Shown: piece after piece, positions 1-13,192 of the stretch | Layout of the letters: each line of letters starts with the position of its first letter | How positions within the stretch are numbered: position 1 is the stretch's first letter | Assembly (NCBI GenBank): GCA_007131165.1 | Contig: SLRB01000311.1 | Coordinates: 1-34,911, forward strand | DNA: 34,911 nucleotides | Reading direction: 5' to 3' | Source of the DNA: Bacteroidales bacterium | Lineage (GTDB): Bacteria > Bacteroidota > Bacteroidia > Bacteroidales > PUMT01 | Notes under the pieces: model-generated | What the model saw: only the letters and a program-made list of their open reading frames with translations | Database searches by the model: none | What the model was told of the DNA's origin: nothing | Position numbers and translations under genes: made by a program

Positions 1-3385
<3,385 letters not shown>

Positions 3386-3687
3386 TTATCAGATGCGACA
3401 TTCATCGGAATTGAAACACTGGGTATAACCTGCCTGTTAAATCTGAAAAGCAAATTATCAGTCAGATAAGACTTCTTTTTACCCATAACAGGTTTGAAAA
3501 AGGCCTGATTGATATCTGACCAATGTACAGTCAATGACAGACATTTTGACTTAATACCTGTTTGGCCCTGATTTTGCTGATTTAAAATTAATTGTTCTGT
3601 TCCCGTCATTCAGGGAGCTTGAAGCAGACCCCGGTCACATAATATTGCCGGGATTGTCAATTCAAAAAAATTAATCCCGTATTGATT

Positions 3688-4638
3688 ATGAAGTACAAAG
3701 ATTACTACCAGATACTGGGTGTTTCAAAAAGTGCTTCGCCTGATGAAATAAAAAAAGCCTACAGGAAGCTCGCTCTTAAATATCATCCCGACAAAAACCC
3801 GGGCGACAAGACTGCTGAGGAAAAGTTTAAAGAGATCAGTGAGGCATGGGAAGTACTGAGAGATTCCGAAAAGAGAAAAAAATATGACAAGCTTGGTGCT
3901 GACTGGAAGCAATATGAGAAAGCAGGTGCCGGGCAGGCCGGTGGTTTTGACTGGTCAGGGTTTGGCGGTGCCGGTGGTGGACGTTCCTACAGGTTTGATA
4001 CAGGATTTGAGGATATGGGTGATGTCTTTTTCGGGGGAGGTGACTTTTCCGATTTTTTCAAGGCTTTCTTCGGTGATATGGGTGGTACAACCCAGAGGAG
4101 AACGCGGGCATCATCAGAAGTAAGAGGGCAGGATCTTCGTACCGAAATGGAAATTACACTCCACGAGGCTTATCACGGCACATCCAGAATACTGAAGCTT
4201 AACGGAGAAAAATTGAGGGTACGTACAAAGCCCGGGGCTTATGACGGACAGGAGCTCAGGATACGCGGCAAAGGAGATGCAACCGTTTCAGGAGGGCGTC
4301 GCGGAGATATTTACATAACCATAAGAATAAAACCCGATGATAATTACCGGGTTGAAGGCAAAAACCTGATAACCGGGGTGCCTGTGGACCTTTATACTGC
4401 TATTCTGGGTGGGAAAATACAGGTTGAAACTCCTGGCGGAAAGGTTAGCCTTACTGTGCCCAAAGGTTCGCAACCAGGGTCTGTACTTAGGTTAAAAGGC
4501 AAGGGCATGCCCGGTTACAGCGGTGATACCCCCGGCGACCTTCTGGTCAGGATAAAGGTATTGTTACCTGGTGATTTAAGCGATGAAGAGATCAGGCTAT
4601 TCGGGAAACTCAGGGATATTCACCGGGCAAGGAGTTGA
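3688..4638 (+). CDS. cbpA: DnaJ-family co-chaperone, CbpA type (J domain, G/F region, C-terminal substrate-binding domains, no zinc finger)
   Basis: [37 protein letters not shown] with HPD motif; [16 protein letters not shown] region; no CxxCxGxG repeats. The track start at 3682 is TTG; ATG at 3688 is preferred. Confidence 0.93.
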   Translation: MKYKDYYQILGVSKSASPDEIKKAYRKLALKYHPDKNPGDKTAEEKFKEISEAWEVLRDSEKRKKYDKLGADWKQYEKAGAGQAGGFDWSGFGGAGGGRSYRFDTGFEDMGDVFFGGGDFSDFFKAFFGDMGGTTQRRTRASSEVRGQDLRTEMEITLHEAYHGTSRILKLNGEKLRVRTKPGAYDGQELRIRGKGDATVSGGRRGDIYITIRIKPDDNYRVEGKNLITGVPVDLYTAILGGKIQVETPGGKVSLTVPKGSQPGSVLRLKGKGMPGYSGDTPGDLLVRIKVLLPGDLSDEEIRLFGKLRDIHRARS

Positions 4639-4715
4639 GGCGGTTATGCAGGTTTTTTGCTGCCGGTAACAGAATTTTATATATTGCATGTTGGGATATT
4701 TAAATTAATACAGTT

Positions 4716-5024
4716 ATGATTGTTACACTTGTATATGTAAAAGTAAAAAAGGAGTATGTTGACCAGTTTATCGTTGCAACCGAAGCGAACCATCGCGGGT
4801 CTGTTCGCGAACCGGGGAATCTCCGGTTTGACATCCTGAGGCAATCAGGCGACCCCTGCAGCTTCGTTCTCTATGAGGCCTACCAGAGTGAAGAAGCGGC
4901 AGCCGCGCACAAACAAACACCTCATTATGTTGAGTGGCGCAATGTTGTCGAACCCTGGATGGCAGAACCGAGAAGGGGGGTGCCTTACGATATCCTGCAA
5001 CCTGAAGACCCGTCACGATGGTAG
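4716..5024 (+). CDS. Antibiotic biosynthesis monooxygenase (ABM) fold protein, LsrG-like
   Basis: MIVTLVYVKVKKEYVDQFIVATEANHRGSVREPGNLRFDILRQ...FVLYEAYQSEEAAAAHKQTPHYVEW; resembles the E. coli LsrG pattern NHxGSVxExGNLRFDxLxD...YEAYxxExAxxxHKxTPHY (recalled, not searched). Confidence 0.85.
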   Translation: MIVTLVYVKVKKEYVDQFIVATEANHRGSVREPGNLRFDILRQSGDPCSFVLYEAYQSEEAAAAHKQTPHYVEWRNVVEPWMAEPRRGVPYDILQPEDPSRW

Positions 5025-6193
5025 GAGAGTTTAAATTTGCATCTGTCCCGTCAATACGGTTCGGATCCGGTGTTTTTTCCAGTGCCGCCGGGTTGGTTCA
5101 CAATTATGGCAGATCTCTTCTCCTGGTCACAGGAAGTCACTCCTTCACATCAGGGGAGGCCGGCCGTAGTTTTATAAAGGAGCTGAATAAGTCAGGGGTA
5201 AATATTGACATAGTCAATGTTGACGGAGAACCTCATGCAGGGTTTATTGACAGCATTGTTGCCTCTCTTCGCGGCTCTTCCATTGATTTGGTGATGGCTG
5301 CAGGAGGGGGCAGCGTTCTGGATGCGGGTAAGGCACTTGCCGCAATGCTTACTGTGAGCGGAAAAACATGGGAATACCTGGAAGGCAACCCCGGGATGAA
5401 ACCTCATCCCGGTACAAGGCTGCCCCTTATTGCCGTACCAACTACCGCAGGTACCGGAAGCGAAGCTACGAAAAACGCGGTGCTTACCACCCCTGGTGAG
5501 CCGCGTTATAAAAGGTCACTGCGGCATGAAAATTTTGTTCCCGATATTGCAATTGTTGACCCGTTACTTGCAAAAGGGTGCCCTCCTGCCGTTACCGCTG
5601 CAAGCGGACTGGATGCCATAACCCAGCTTCTCGAAGCGTTTGTTTCAACCGGGGCCTCACCGCTTACCGATGCCCTGGCAGAAAGCGGGTTGCAAAAGGC
5701 ATTCGGAAGTATCATCCGGGCGGTTGATAACGGAAATGATACCGGGGCCCGCTCGGGCATGGCCTATGCAGCATTGCTTTCGGGAATAGTACTGGCCAGT
5801 GCCGGGTTAGGTGCCGTTCATGGATATGCATCAGTGCTGGGCGGGTATTATGATATACCTCACGGGGTAATATGCGGGACACTTCTGGGTTCGGTAACCA
5901 GGGCCAATATTCAAAAATTAAGGAGGTCCGGAAGTGGAGACGAATATCTTGAAAAGTATTCGGCAGCAGGCAGGTTGATGTGTGCAGAAAAAGATAAAGA
6001 TAAGGACTATTATCTTGATCACCTTGCCGATGAACTTGACCGGCTTATTGAAGCACTTGAATTGCCCCGCCTGGGCAGCTACGGGATTAAGCCTTCAGAT
6101 GTCCCTGTGCTTGCTGCCGGAACCGGCATCAAGAACAATCCGGTCCAGCTCGGAAGGAGCGATCTTGAAGAAATACTGCATACCAGAATATAA
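5018..6193 (+). CDS. Iron-containing alcohol dehydrogenase family protein
   Basis: FGSGV, AAGGGSVLDAGKALA, IAVPTTAGTGSEATKNAV, HGYASVLGGYYDIPHGVICGTLLG metal-binding region. Start overlaps the previous gene's stop by 7 nt (5018-5024). Confidence 0.92.
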   Translation: MVGEFKFASVPSIRFGSGVFSSAAGLVHNYGRSLLLVTGSHSFTSGEAGRSFIKELNKSGVNIDIVNVDGEPHAGFIDSIVASLRGSSIDLVMAAGGGSVLDAGKALAAMLTVSGKTWEYLEGNPGMKPHPGTRLPLIAVPTTAGTGSEATKNAVLTTPGEPRYKRSLRHENFVPDIAIVDPLLAKGCPPAVTAASGLDAITQLLEAFVSTGASPLTDALAESGLQKAFGSIIRAVDNGNDTGARSGMAYAALLSGIVLASAGLGAVHGYASVLGGYYDIPHGVICGTLLGSVTRANIQKLRRSGSGDEYLEKYSAAGRLMCAEKDKDKDYYLDHLADELDRLIEALELPRLGSYGIKPSDVPVLAAGTGIKNNPVQLGRSDLEEILHTRI

Positions 6194-6298
6194 AAACAGC
6201 CCGTGGTGTTACCCTGCCTTTGTCAGTCCAGGTTTTTATTATGCAGGGATTTGCGTTAGCAGGTAATTAACCTTAAACAGCTGCAGCCACAAAGGAAC

Positions 6299-6691
6299 CT
6301 ACTCGCGCCTGTAGCTTCTTGTTTCGCCGTAGTATATTCTGTTTCCGGATGGAGGCGGACCAAGGAGCCTTTCTATCAGGTATGTGGCAGCCGAAAGCAT
6401 AATGCTGAAAAGTATTGCTTTCCAGAAGGACTCTACAAAAAAACCGCGTATCCAGGCTCCGGCCATCCATATCATCAGTCCGTTAATCACCAGCAGGAAC
6501 AACCCGAAGGTAAATATGGTAACCGGTATTGTCAGGACAATAAGGACAGGCTTCACTATCAGGTTAAGGATGGCAAGCACCAGCGCCACCCACAATGCAG
6601 TGGTGAAAGAAACAACCTCTACTCCGGGAACAAGCCATGCAATTCCCATTATTGCCAGTGCTATAAGAATGAATTTGGTGATTGTACGCAT
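6299..6691 (-). CDS. Small membrane protein of the phage_holin_4_2 / YvlD-like family
   Basis: ~4 hydrophobic helices; WLVPGVEVVSFTTALWVALVLAILNLIVKPVLIVLTIPVTIFTFGLFLLVINGLMIWM is characteristic of the family. Confidence 0.85.
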   Translation of the reverse strand: MRTITKFILIALAIMGIAWLVPGVEVVSFTTALWVALVLAILNLIVKPVLIVLTIPVTIFTFGLFLLVINGLMIWMAGAWIRGFFVESFWKAILFSIMLSAATYLIERLLGPPPSGNRIYYGETRSYRRE

Positions 6692-6853
6692 AATAATTGT
6701 TTGTTAAATATAAACCAATATCAAAGATATATATTTCCGGCATGGCACACAATCAGAAACCATGTTTTACCTTTTGGTTTCCCGGTGCAGGGGTCGGTAA
6801 AAAACATTAACTTTGAAAATTTCAAATATTTATCACAGATTGAACAATTAGCT

Positions 6854-8983
6854 ATGGAAACCAGGCATATACAGAGAATAGCCACAGATCTTGAACTGAA
6901 AGAACCGCAGGTCAGGAATACCATTAAGCTGCTTTCGGAAGGTGCGACGATACCGTTTATAAGCAGGTACCGCAAGGAACTTACAGGTAGTCTCGATGAA
7001 GTGAAAATTACAGAAATAAGGGATATTTCCAATAAGCTGGCTGAGCTTGACAAACGACGCGGGGCGATAATAAAATCGATAGATGACCAGGACATGCTGT
7101 CACCAGGGCTCAGGCAGCAACTGGAGGAAGCACAGAGTATGACGGAGCTGGAAGATCTCTACCTGCCATACAAGCCTAAGCGCAGGACAAGGGCATCGGT
7201 AGCCAGGGAGCGTGGACTTGAGCCGCTGGCACAGATAATGATGAAGCAGCGTGAAAACGATATTGAGAGTACAGCGATTAAATTTCTTTCAGATGAGGTA
7301 CCCGGTGTGGAAGATGCACTAAAGGGAGCAAGGGACATCATTGCTGAATGGATAAATGAGGACCATGAGGCGCGCAGCCGGGTCAGAGGGCTTTTTGAGC
7401 GGGAAGCTGTCATTACCTCCAGGATTGCAAAAAACAAGGAGGAAGAAGGGGCTAAGTACCGCGATTATTTTGAGTTTGATGAAAGACTCGTGCGCTGCCC
7501 GTCTCACCGGATCCTTGCCATGAGGAGGGGCGAAGATGAGGGGGTACTAAAAATTTCTATTGAGCCGCCTGCTGAGAGAGCTCTCGATATTCTCGAGCGT
7601 ATGTTCGTAAAAGGTAATAATGCATCTTCAAAGCAGGTTGAGGAGGCGGTGAATGATAGCTACAGCAGGCTGCTCAGGCCATCAATCGAGAACGAGTTCA
7701 GGACAATCTCAAAAGAGAAAGCAGATACCGGCGCCATTTCTGTTTTTGCTGAAAATTTAAGGCAACTGTTACTGGCTCCGCCACTTGGACAAAAACGGAT
7801 ACTTGCAATTGATCCGGGCTACCGTACCGGATGCAAGGTTGTATGCCTTGATGAACAGGGTAACCTGCTGCACAATGAGACAATATATCCCCATCCGCCA
7901 CAAAGCGAGGGCAGGATGGCTGCAAAAAAGATTGCTTCGCTTGTTAACCAGTACAAGATTGAGGCAATATCGATAGGTAACGGTACTGCATCGCGCGAAA
8001 CAGAAAACTTCATCAGGAAAGTTAAATTTGACAGGGATGTCAATGTCTTTATGGTCAATGAAAGCGGGGCCTCTGTTTATTCAGCATCACAAATTGCAAG
8101 AGAAGAGTTTCCTGATTATGACGTTACTGTACGCGGAGCCGTATCAATTGGCCGCAGGCTTTCTGATCCGCTTGCCGAACTGGTAAAGATAGACCCTAAG
8201 TCTATTGGCGTGGGTCAGTATCAGCACGATGTGGATCAGGGCAGGCTAAAGGAGAGCCTTGACCAGGTTGTTGAGAGTTGTGTAAACCAGGTGGGTGTCA
8301 ACCTCAACACTGCAAGCAGGCACCTCCTGACATATGTGTCAGGACTTGGGCCTCAACTGGCAAAGAACATTGTTGAATACAGAAGGGAGAATGGTCCTTT
8401 TTTATCACGGGATGATCTTAAGAATGTCGCCAGGCTGGGAAACAAGGCATATGAGCAATGTGCAGGGTTTCTCCGTATACCGGGTGCTGTTAATCCACTT
8501 GACAACTCGGCTGTTCATCCGGAATCCTATAATATAGTCGAGCGGATGGCAGAAGATATGGGCGCTGCCATTGAAGACCTGATAAAGAAAGAGGAGTTGA
8601 GGGAAAGGCTGGATCTGAAAAATTATATTACTGATACCACCGGGCTACCCACATTAACAGATATTATGGCTGAGCTGGCAAAGCCCGGCAGGGACCCCCG
8701 CAGTAAGATTGAGGTTTTCGAGTTTTCGCCTGATGTATTTAGTATAGGCGATCTGAAGCCGGGTATGGTGCTTCCCGGGATAGTAACCAATATTACCAAT
8801 TTTGGTGTTTTTGTAGATGTTGGTGTGAAACAGGACGGACTTGTGCATATATCACAGATGGCTGACAGGTATGTTGCAAACCCAAGCGAGATAGTAAACC
8901 TGCACCAGGCGGTAAAGGTGAAGGTTCTGGAAGTGGATGAGTCCCGGAAGCGTATCCAGCTATCAATGAAAGGCATAAGATAA
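6854..8983 (+). CDS. tex: Tex-family transcription accessory protein (RuvC/YqgF-like, HhH, C-terminal S1 domain)
   Basis: [86 protein letters not shown]-like, C-terminal S1. The track ORF starts at 6701; [15 protein letters not shown] at 6854 is a more plausible start. Confidence 0.96.
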   Translation: [709 protein letters not shown]

Positions 8984-9091
8984 ACTGCAGGCAGTTCTGT
9001 CTGCCTGACGAAGGGTGATGCAGCTTTCATTACCGGGTTGTTTTCCTTATATTGCAATAACTATTATTCTTCCATTTTAAAGGTTCTTATT

Positions 9092-10927
9092 ATGCATAAA
9101 ACAATTGCTTTTAATACTGCAATCATAGCAGTATTTGCATTTTTATTCCCAACCTGGTCGGTTACCCAGTGGAAACCGGCAGGGGAAAGAATTATGACCC
9201 CCTGGGCAGACGAAATATCGCCGGATAAAGTATGGGATGCGTATCCGCGTCCACTGGTTGAAAGAGAGGCCTGGAAGAATCTGAACGGGCTTTGGGATTA
9301 TTCCATAAGTTCCCGTCTGGCACCGAAACCTAAAGGCCATGACGGTAAAATCCTTGTGCCTTTTCCAGTTGAATCTGCTCTTTCAGGAGTTAAGATGCCC
9401 GTCGGAGAAGATAAAGTGGTGTGGTACCACCGTACTTTTACCGTACCTCCTGAGTGGAAAGGTGATGACATTATTCTGCATTTCGGTGCGGTGGATTGGA
9501 AAACAGAAGTTTGGGTAAATGACATCAAAATTGGAACTCATACAGGAGGCTATACCCCTTTCTGGTTTAATATAACCCCTTTTCTGGAGCAGGGCAGGGC
9601 GCAGGAGCTCACAGTAAGGGTTTGGGATCCGGGTGACAGTTCCTACCAGCCCCGTGGAAAGCAGGTTTCCGAACCCGGAGGTATATGGTATACTTCAGTA
9701 ACAGGAATTTGGCAGACAGTCTGGCTTGAGCCGGTTCCATCCAATCACCTCACCAATATCAAAACAACACCAGATATAGATAATAATCTCGTGACCATAG
9801 AGGCCAAAAGCAGCAAAGCCGCCCCCGGAGATTATTTTGAAGTCAATATCAGCGGGAACGGAACAATGGTAGCAACCGGCAAGGCTTCGGTTACCGAGGT
9901 GCTGGATATACACATAGACTCGCCCGAACTATGGTCGCCCGAACACCCTTTCATTTATGATATGGAATTGATACTTTTCAGTGGGGGCAAAGAGACAGAC
10001 CGGGTAAAAAGCTATTTTGCAATGCGTAAAATATCTACTGCAAGAGACGAATACGGAATAATGAGGTTGCAGCTGAATAACGAAAACTATTTCCCCATGG
10101 GTACCCTTGACCAGGGATGGTGGCCTGACGGGCTTTATACTGCCCCCTCAGATGAAGCCTTGCTGTTTGACATACAAGCAACAAAGGACATGGGGTTTAA
10201 TATGATACGTAAGCATGTTAAGGTTGAACCTGCCCGTTGGTATATGCATTGCGACCGGGTAGGAATACTTGTCTGGCAGGATATGCCAAGCGGCGATGAA
10301 ACGCCGGTATGGCAGATGCGGCAGTTTTTTGACGGAACTGAACTGGAGCGAAGCCCCGAATCCGAGGCTAATTTCCGGAAAGAGTGGCAAGCCGTGATCG
10401 ATATGTTGTACTCTCATCCTTCAGTCGTTACCTGGATTCCTTTTAATGAGGGCTGGGGACAGTTCAAAACCGAAGAGATAACAGATTGGACAGGACAATA
10501 TGATCCAGGAAGGCTTGTGCTGCCGGCCAGCGGAGGGAATCATTTCCAGACCGGAGATATTCTTGGTATCCATAATTATCCTCAACCAAGGTTGTATCTC
10601 TATGATGCTGCAAGACCCACAGTGCTGAGTGAGTTTGGAGGTATTGGCCTTGCTTTGGAAGGGCATCTGTGGGAACCTGACAGGAACTGGGGGTATATAC
10701 AGTTTAGCTCTTCTGAGGAAGTTACTGCACAATACCTTGAATATGCCGAAAAATTGATCAGGCTTATCGGCGCAGGAATTTCCGGGGCAGTTTATACCCA
10801 GACCACTGATGTTGAGGTGGAGGTAAACGGACTCCTGACATATGACCGAAGACGTTTCAAGATGGATATTGAGAAGATAAGGGAGGCGAACAACAGGATC
10901 AGGAGAAGCCTGGAAGACCAAGATTGA
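9092..10927 (+). CDS. Secreted glycoside hydrolase family 2 protein (beta-galactosidase/beta-glucuronidase-like, short form)
   Basis: N-terminal signal-like MHKTIAFNTAIIAVFAFLFPTWS; NLNGLWDYSIS; VWYHRTFTVPPEWKGDDIILHFGAVDWKTEVWVN; WIPFNEGWGQF (acid/base region); VLSEFGGIGLALEGH (nucleophile region). ATG at 9092 rather than 9038. Confidence 0.9.
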   Translation: MHKTIAFNTAIIAVFAFLFPTWSVTQWKPAGERIMTPWADEISPDKVWDAYPRPLVEREAWKNLNGLWDYSISSRLAPKPKGHDGKILVPFPVESALSGVKMPVGEDKVVWYHRTFTVPPEWKGDDIILHFGAVDWKTEVWVNDIKIGTHTGGYTPFWFNITPFLEQGRAQELTVRVWDPGDSSYQPRGKQVSEPGGIWYTSVTGIWQTVWLEPVPSNHLTNIKTTPDIDNNLVTIEAKSSKAAPGDYFEVNISGNGTMVATGKASVTEVLDIHIDSPELWSPEHPFIYDMELILFSGGKETDRVKSYFAMRKISTARDEYGIMRLQLNNENYFPMGTLDQGWWPDGLYTAPSDEALLFDIQATKDMGFNMIRKHVKVEPARWYMHCDRVGILVWQDMPSGDETPVWQMRQFFDGTELERSPESEANFRKEWQAVIDMLYSHPSVVTWIPFNEGWGQFKTEEITDWTGQYDPGRLVLPASGGNHFQTGDILGIHNYPQPRLYLYDAARPTVLSEFGGIGLALEGHLWEPDRNWGYIQFSSSEEVTAQYLEYAEKLIRLIGAGISGAVYTQTTDVEVEVNGLLTYDRRRFKMDIEKIREANNRIRRSLEDQD

Positions 10928-11023
10928 TTTAATTGCTTAAATTGCTGGTTTTCAAATTGCCTGTTTATTATTAAAACCGCTGTTGTTTTTGGCGGATGAT
11001 ATTTATAATTTTATGCGGTTTTT

Positions 11024-11184
11024 CATCCGTGCAAATCAGGTTAATCAATTTAATATTCAACGAATTATATTTTGCACCTAATGCATATTCAGTTTTTCAA
11101 ACGCATGAATGTCACATCTGATCATTTTTGCAAAAAGTTAATCAAATTGCATGTGAGATCGACGAAGTCAAACCCATATGCTTT
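11024..11184 (+). repeat. Dispersed intergenic repeat copy A (inverted relative to copy B at 29571-29730)
   Basis: Hand alignment to the reverse complement of 29571-29730: about 141/161 positions identical with one 1-nt indel, including a 69-nt core with 4 mismatches (TTTTTCAAACGYATGAATGTCAMATCTGATCATTTTWGCAAARAGTTAATCAAATTGCATGTGAGATCG). Confidence 0.93.
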
Positions 11185-11213
11185 TTTAGAAGTCAAACCC
11201 CTATGCTTTTTTT
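11164..11213 (+). repeat. 25-bp tandem duplication (2 units)
   Basis: gaagtcaaacccatatgctttttta (11164-11188) followed directly by gaagtcaaacccctatgcttttttt (11189-11213). Copy B of the dispersed repeat carries only one related unit. Confidence 0.9.
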
Positions 11214-11271
11214 ACAGAATAAATAAATAATATATAATTGCTGCACAAAGATAAAATTCATTGATTATAGC

Positions 11272-13137
11272 ATGTTACCAGAAAATATAAAGTTACCTGA
11301 AGAGGTTTCCGGCCTCCTCAAAAGCTGCAGAAGTTGTACCCCTTTTAACACTACAGCGGAGCTTGCAGAAGCATCACTGGGCGGAAGTAAGAACAATAGC
11401 TTCGAGGTTAGCTATAAGATAGAAGGCAAGGGCAAATATGTCGAAGCTGTAGTTCACAGGGTTGCCAACGGGATTTCTGTAAATTACACCGAGGTTTACA
11501 TGAGACGCAGGGATCCCGATACACTTGTCGTGGCTGATAACAAGCCGAGTGATAAGGAAAAGTTTTCCGACAGGTACGGGAAGGAATTCGGTCCTTTGCG
11601 GGATCAAACCCTGGAGTGGATGAGGGGGCAGGACCTTGGTTATTTTATATTCCAGATAGGACCGGCCGAATTCGGCTATTATGGGATAGCCATTGCACCT
11701 GCAAACGCGGCTTTTTTCTGCATGGGATTGTCGCTGTTACAGAAAATTGTCAATACCGGCGAGATGACCGAAGAAATATCGGTCAAATCGGTTGTATATG
11801 TTGCGCCCACCTTCAGGCATACCCATTTTGAAGGGAAGCAGGTGGTGGTGCACAACCGGACTGATGAGGTATATGAGATTTTTTCCTATAATCTGTACCC
11901 GGGTCCAAGTGCAAAAAAAGGCATCTATGGAGTGCTTCTTTCCATTGGCGAATTTGAGGGCTGGTCTGCACCTCACTGTTCCGCGGTCCAGTCGGTCAGT
12001 CCATATGACAATATTACAACATTCATGCATGAGGGCGCCAGCGGTGGGGGTAAGAGTGAGATGCTACAGCTTATAGTAAGGGAGCCGGAAGGGTCGGTAT
12101 TGATTGGCCAGAATACCCTTACGGGTGAAAAGAGGTCAACGGCTATACCCCAGTTCTGCAAGGTCAACCCGGTATGTGACGACATGGGCATTGTCCATCC
12201 TTCATATGAAACGGGTGGTATGAGGCTGCGCATAATGGATGCAGAGCACGGGTGGTTTATAAGAACAGATAATATTACGGAATACGGTTGTGAACCCCAG
12301 ATTGAAAAACTCACCATTAATGCAACCGAACCTCTTTTGTTTCTGAATATCCGTACTAATCCCGGAGGAACAGCGCTTATATGGAACCATACCGAGGATG
12401 AACCGGGCAAACCCTGCCCTAATCCCCGTGTTGTTGTGCCAAGGCATATCTTCCCCGGGGTAGTCAGCAAGCCTGTGTCAGTCGATGTCAGGAGCTTCGG
12501 CGTACGCACCCCGCCCTGCTCAGCTGAAAATCCTACTTACGGGATCATTGGTTTGTTCCATATTCTACCGCCTGCACTGGCATGGTTATGGAGGCTGGTA
12601 TCACCCAGGGGACACGCAAACCCCAGTATAGTCGATTCAGACAAGATGGGCAGCGAAGGGGTCGGGTCATACTGGCCTTTTGCTACCGGCCTGAAGGTAA
12701 CACATGCAAACCTTATGCTCGATCAGATTGTAAATAATACTGTTACACAGTATGTACTTGCACCCAATCAGTATATCGGTGTATGGAAGGTGGGATTCAA
12801 GCCACAGCTGCTCATGCGTGAGTACCTTACCAGGAGGGGCAATGCCAAGTTCCGCTCAGAGCAATATCAACCGGCCCGGTGCCCGCTTCTGGGTTACGAG
12901 CTGAATTACCTTACCATAGAGGGCTCAAAGATTCCTTCACGCTTTTTAAAGGTTTACAGGCAGGAGGCAGTCGGCTTTGAGGGGTATGATAAGGGGGCCG
13001 AGATACTTGTTTCCTTTTTCCGGGAACAGCTTCCGCAATACCTGGTTCCCGGATTATCCGGCCTCGGGCGCAAAATTATTGAGGCCTGTCTCAGCAACGG
13101 CAGTGTTGAGGAATATAACCAGCTATTAGGACGATAA
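11272..13137 (+). CDS. Uncharacterised ~620-aa P-loop protein (DUF4914-like; PEPCK-like nucleotide-binding motifs)
   Basis: Long intact ORF. Walker A in TFMHEGASGGGKSEMLQ; MDAEHGWFI resembles the PEPCK GDDEHGW motif; GGTALIWNHTEDEPGKPCPNPRVVVPRHIFPGVVSKPVSVDVRSFGVRTPPC resembles the PEPCK C-terminal region. DUF assignment is from memory. Confidence 0.72.
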   Translation: MLPENIKLPEEVSGLLKSCRSCTPFNTTAELAEASLGGSKNNSFEVSYKIEGKGKYVEAVVHRVANGISVNYTEVYMRRRDPDTLVVADNKPSDKEKFSDRYGKEFGPLRDQTLEWMRGQDLGYFIFQIGPAEFGYYGIAIAPANAAFFCMGLSLLQKIVNTGEMTEEISVKSVVYVAPTFRHTHFEGKQVVVHNRTDEVYEIFSYNLYPGPSAKKGIYGVLLSIGEFEGWSAPHCSAVQSVSPYDNITTFMHEGASGGGKSEMLQLIVREPEGSVLIGQNTLTGEKRSTAIPQFCKVNPVCDDMGIVHPSYETGGMRLRIMDAEHGWFIRTDNITEYGCEPQIEKLTINATEPLLFLNIRTNPGGTALIWNHTEDEPGKPCPNPRVVVPRHIFPGVVSKPVSVDVRSFGVRTPPCSAENPTYGIIGLFHILPPALAWLWRLVSPRGHANPSIVDSDKMGSEGVGSYWPFATGLKVTHANLMLDQIVNNTVTQYVLAPNQYIGVWKVGFKPQLLMREYLTRRGNAKFRSEQYQPARCPLLGYELNYLTIEGSKIPSRFLKVYRQEAVGFEGYDKGAEILVSFFREQLPQYLVPGLSGLGRKIIEACLSNGSVEEYNQLLGR

Positions 13138-13192
13138 TAATAATTGCCATTTGATATCCGGATTAAAGAATGATCAACCAAATAAAATAAAT

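Noticed and set aside
6299-6691. Possible prophage signal from the phage_holin_4_2-type protein
   Set aside because: This family is common as chromosomal membrane proteins; no other phage genes are present nearby.
10421-10921. 166-aa minus-strand ORF
   Set aside because: Fully antisense to the well-supported GH2 gene at 9092-10927.
11973-12509. 178-aa minus-strand ORF
   Set aside because: Fully antisense to the P-loop protein; Ser/Pro-rich composition typical of a shadow frame.
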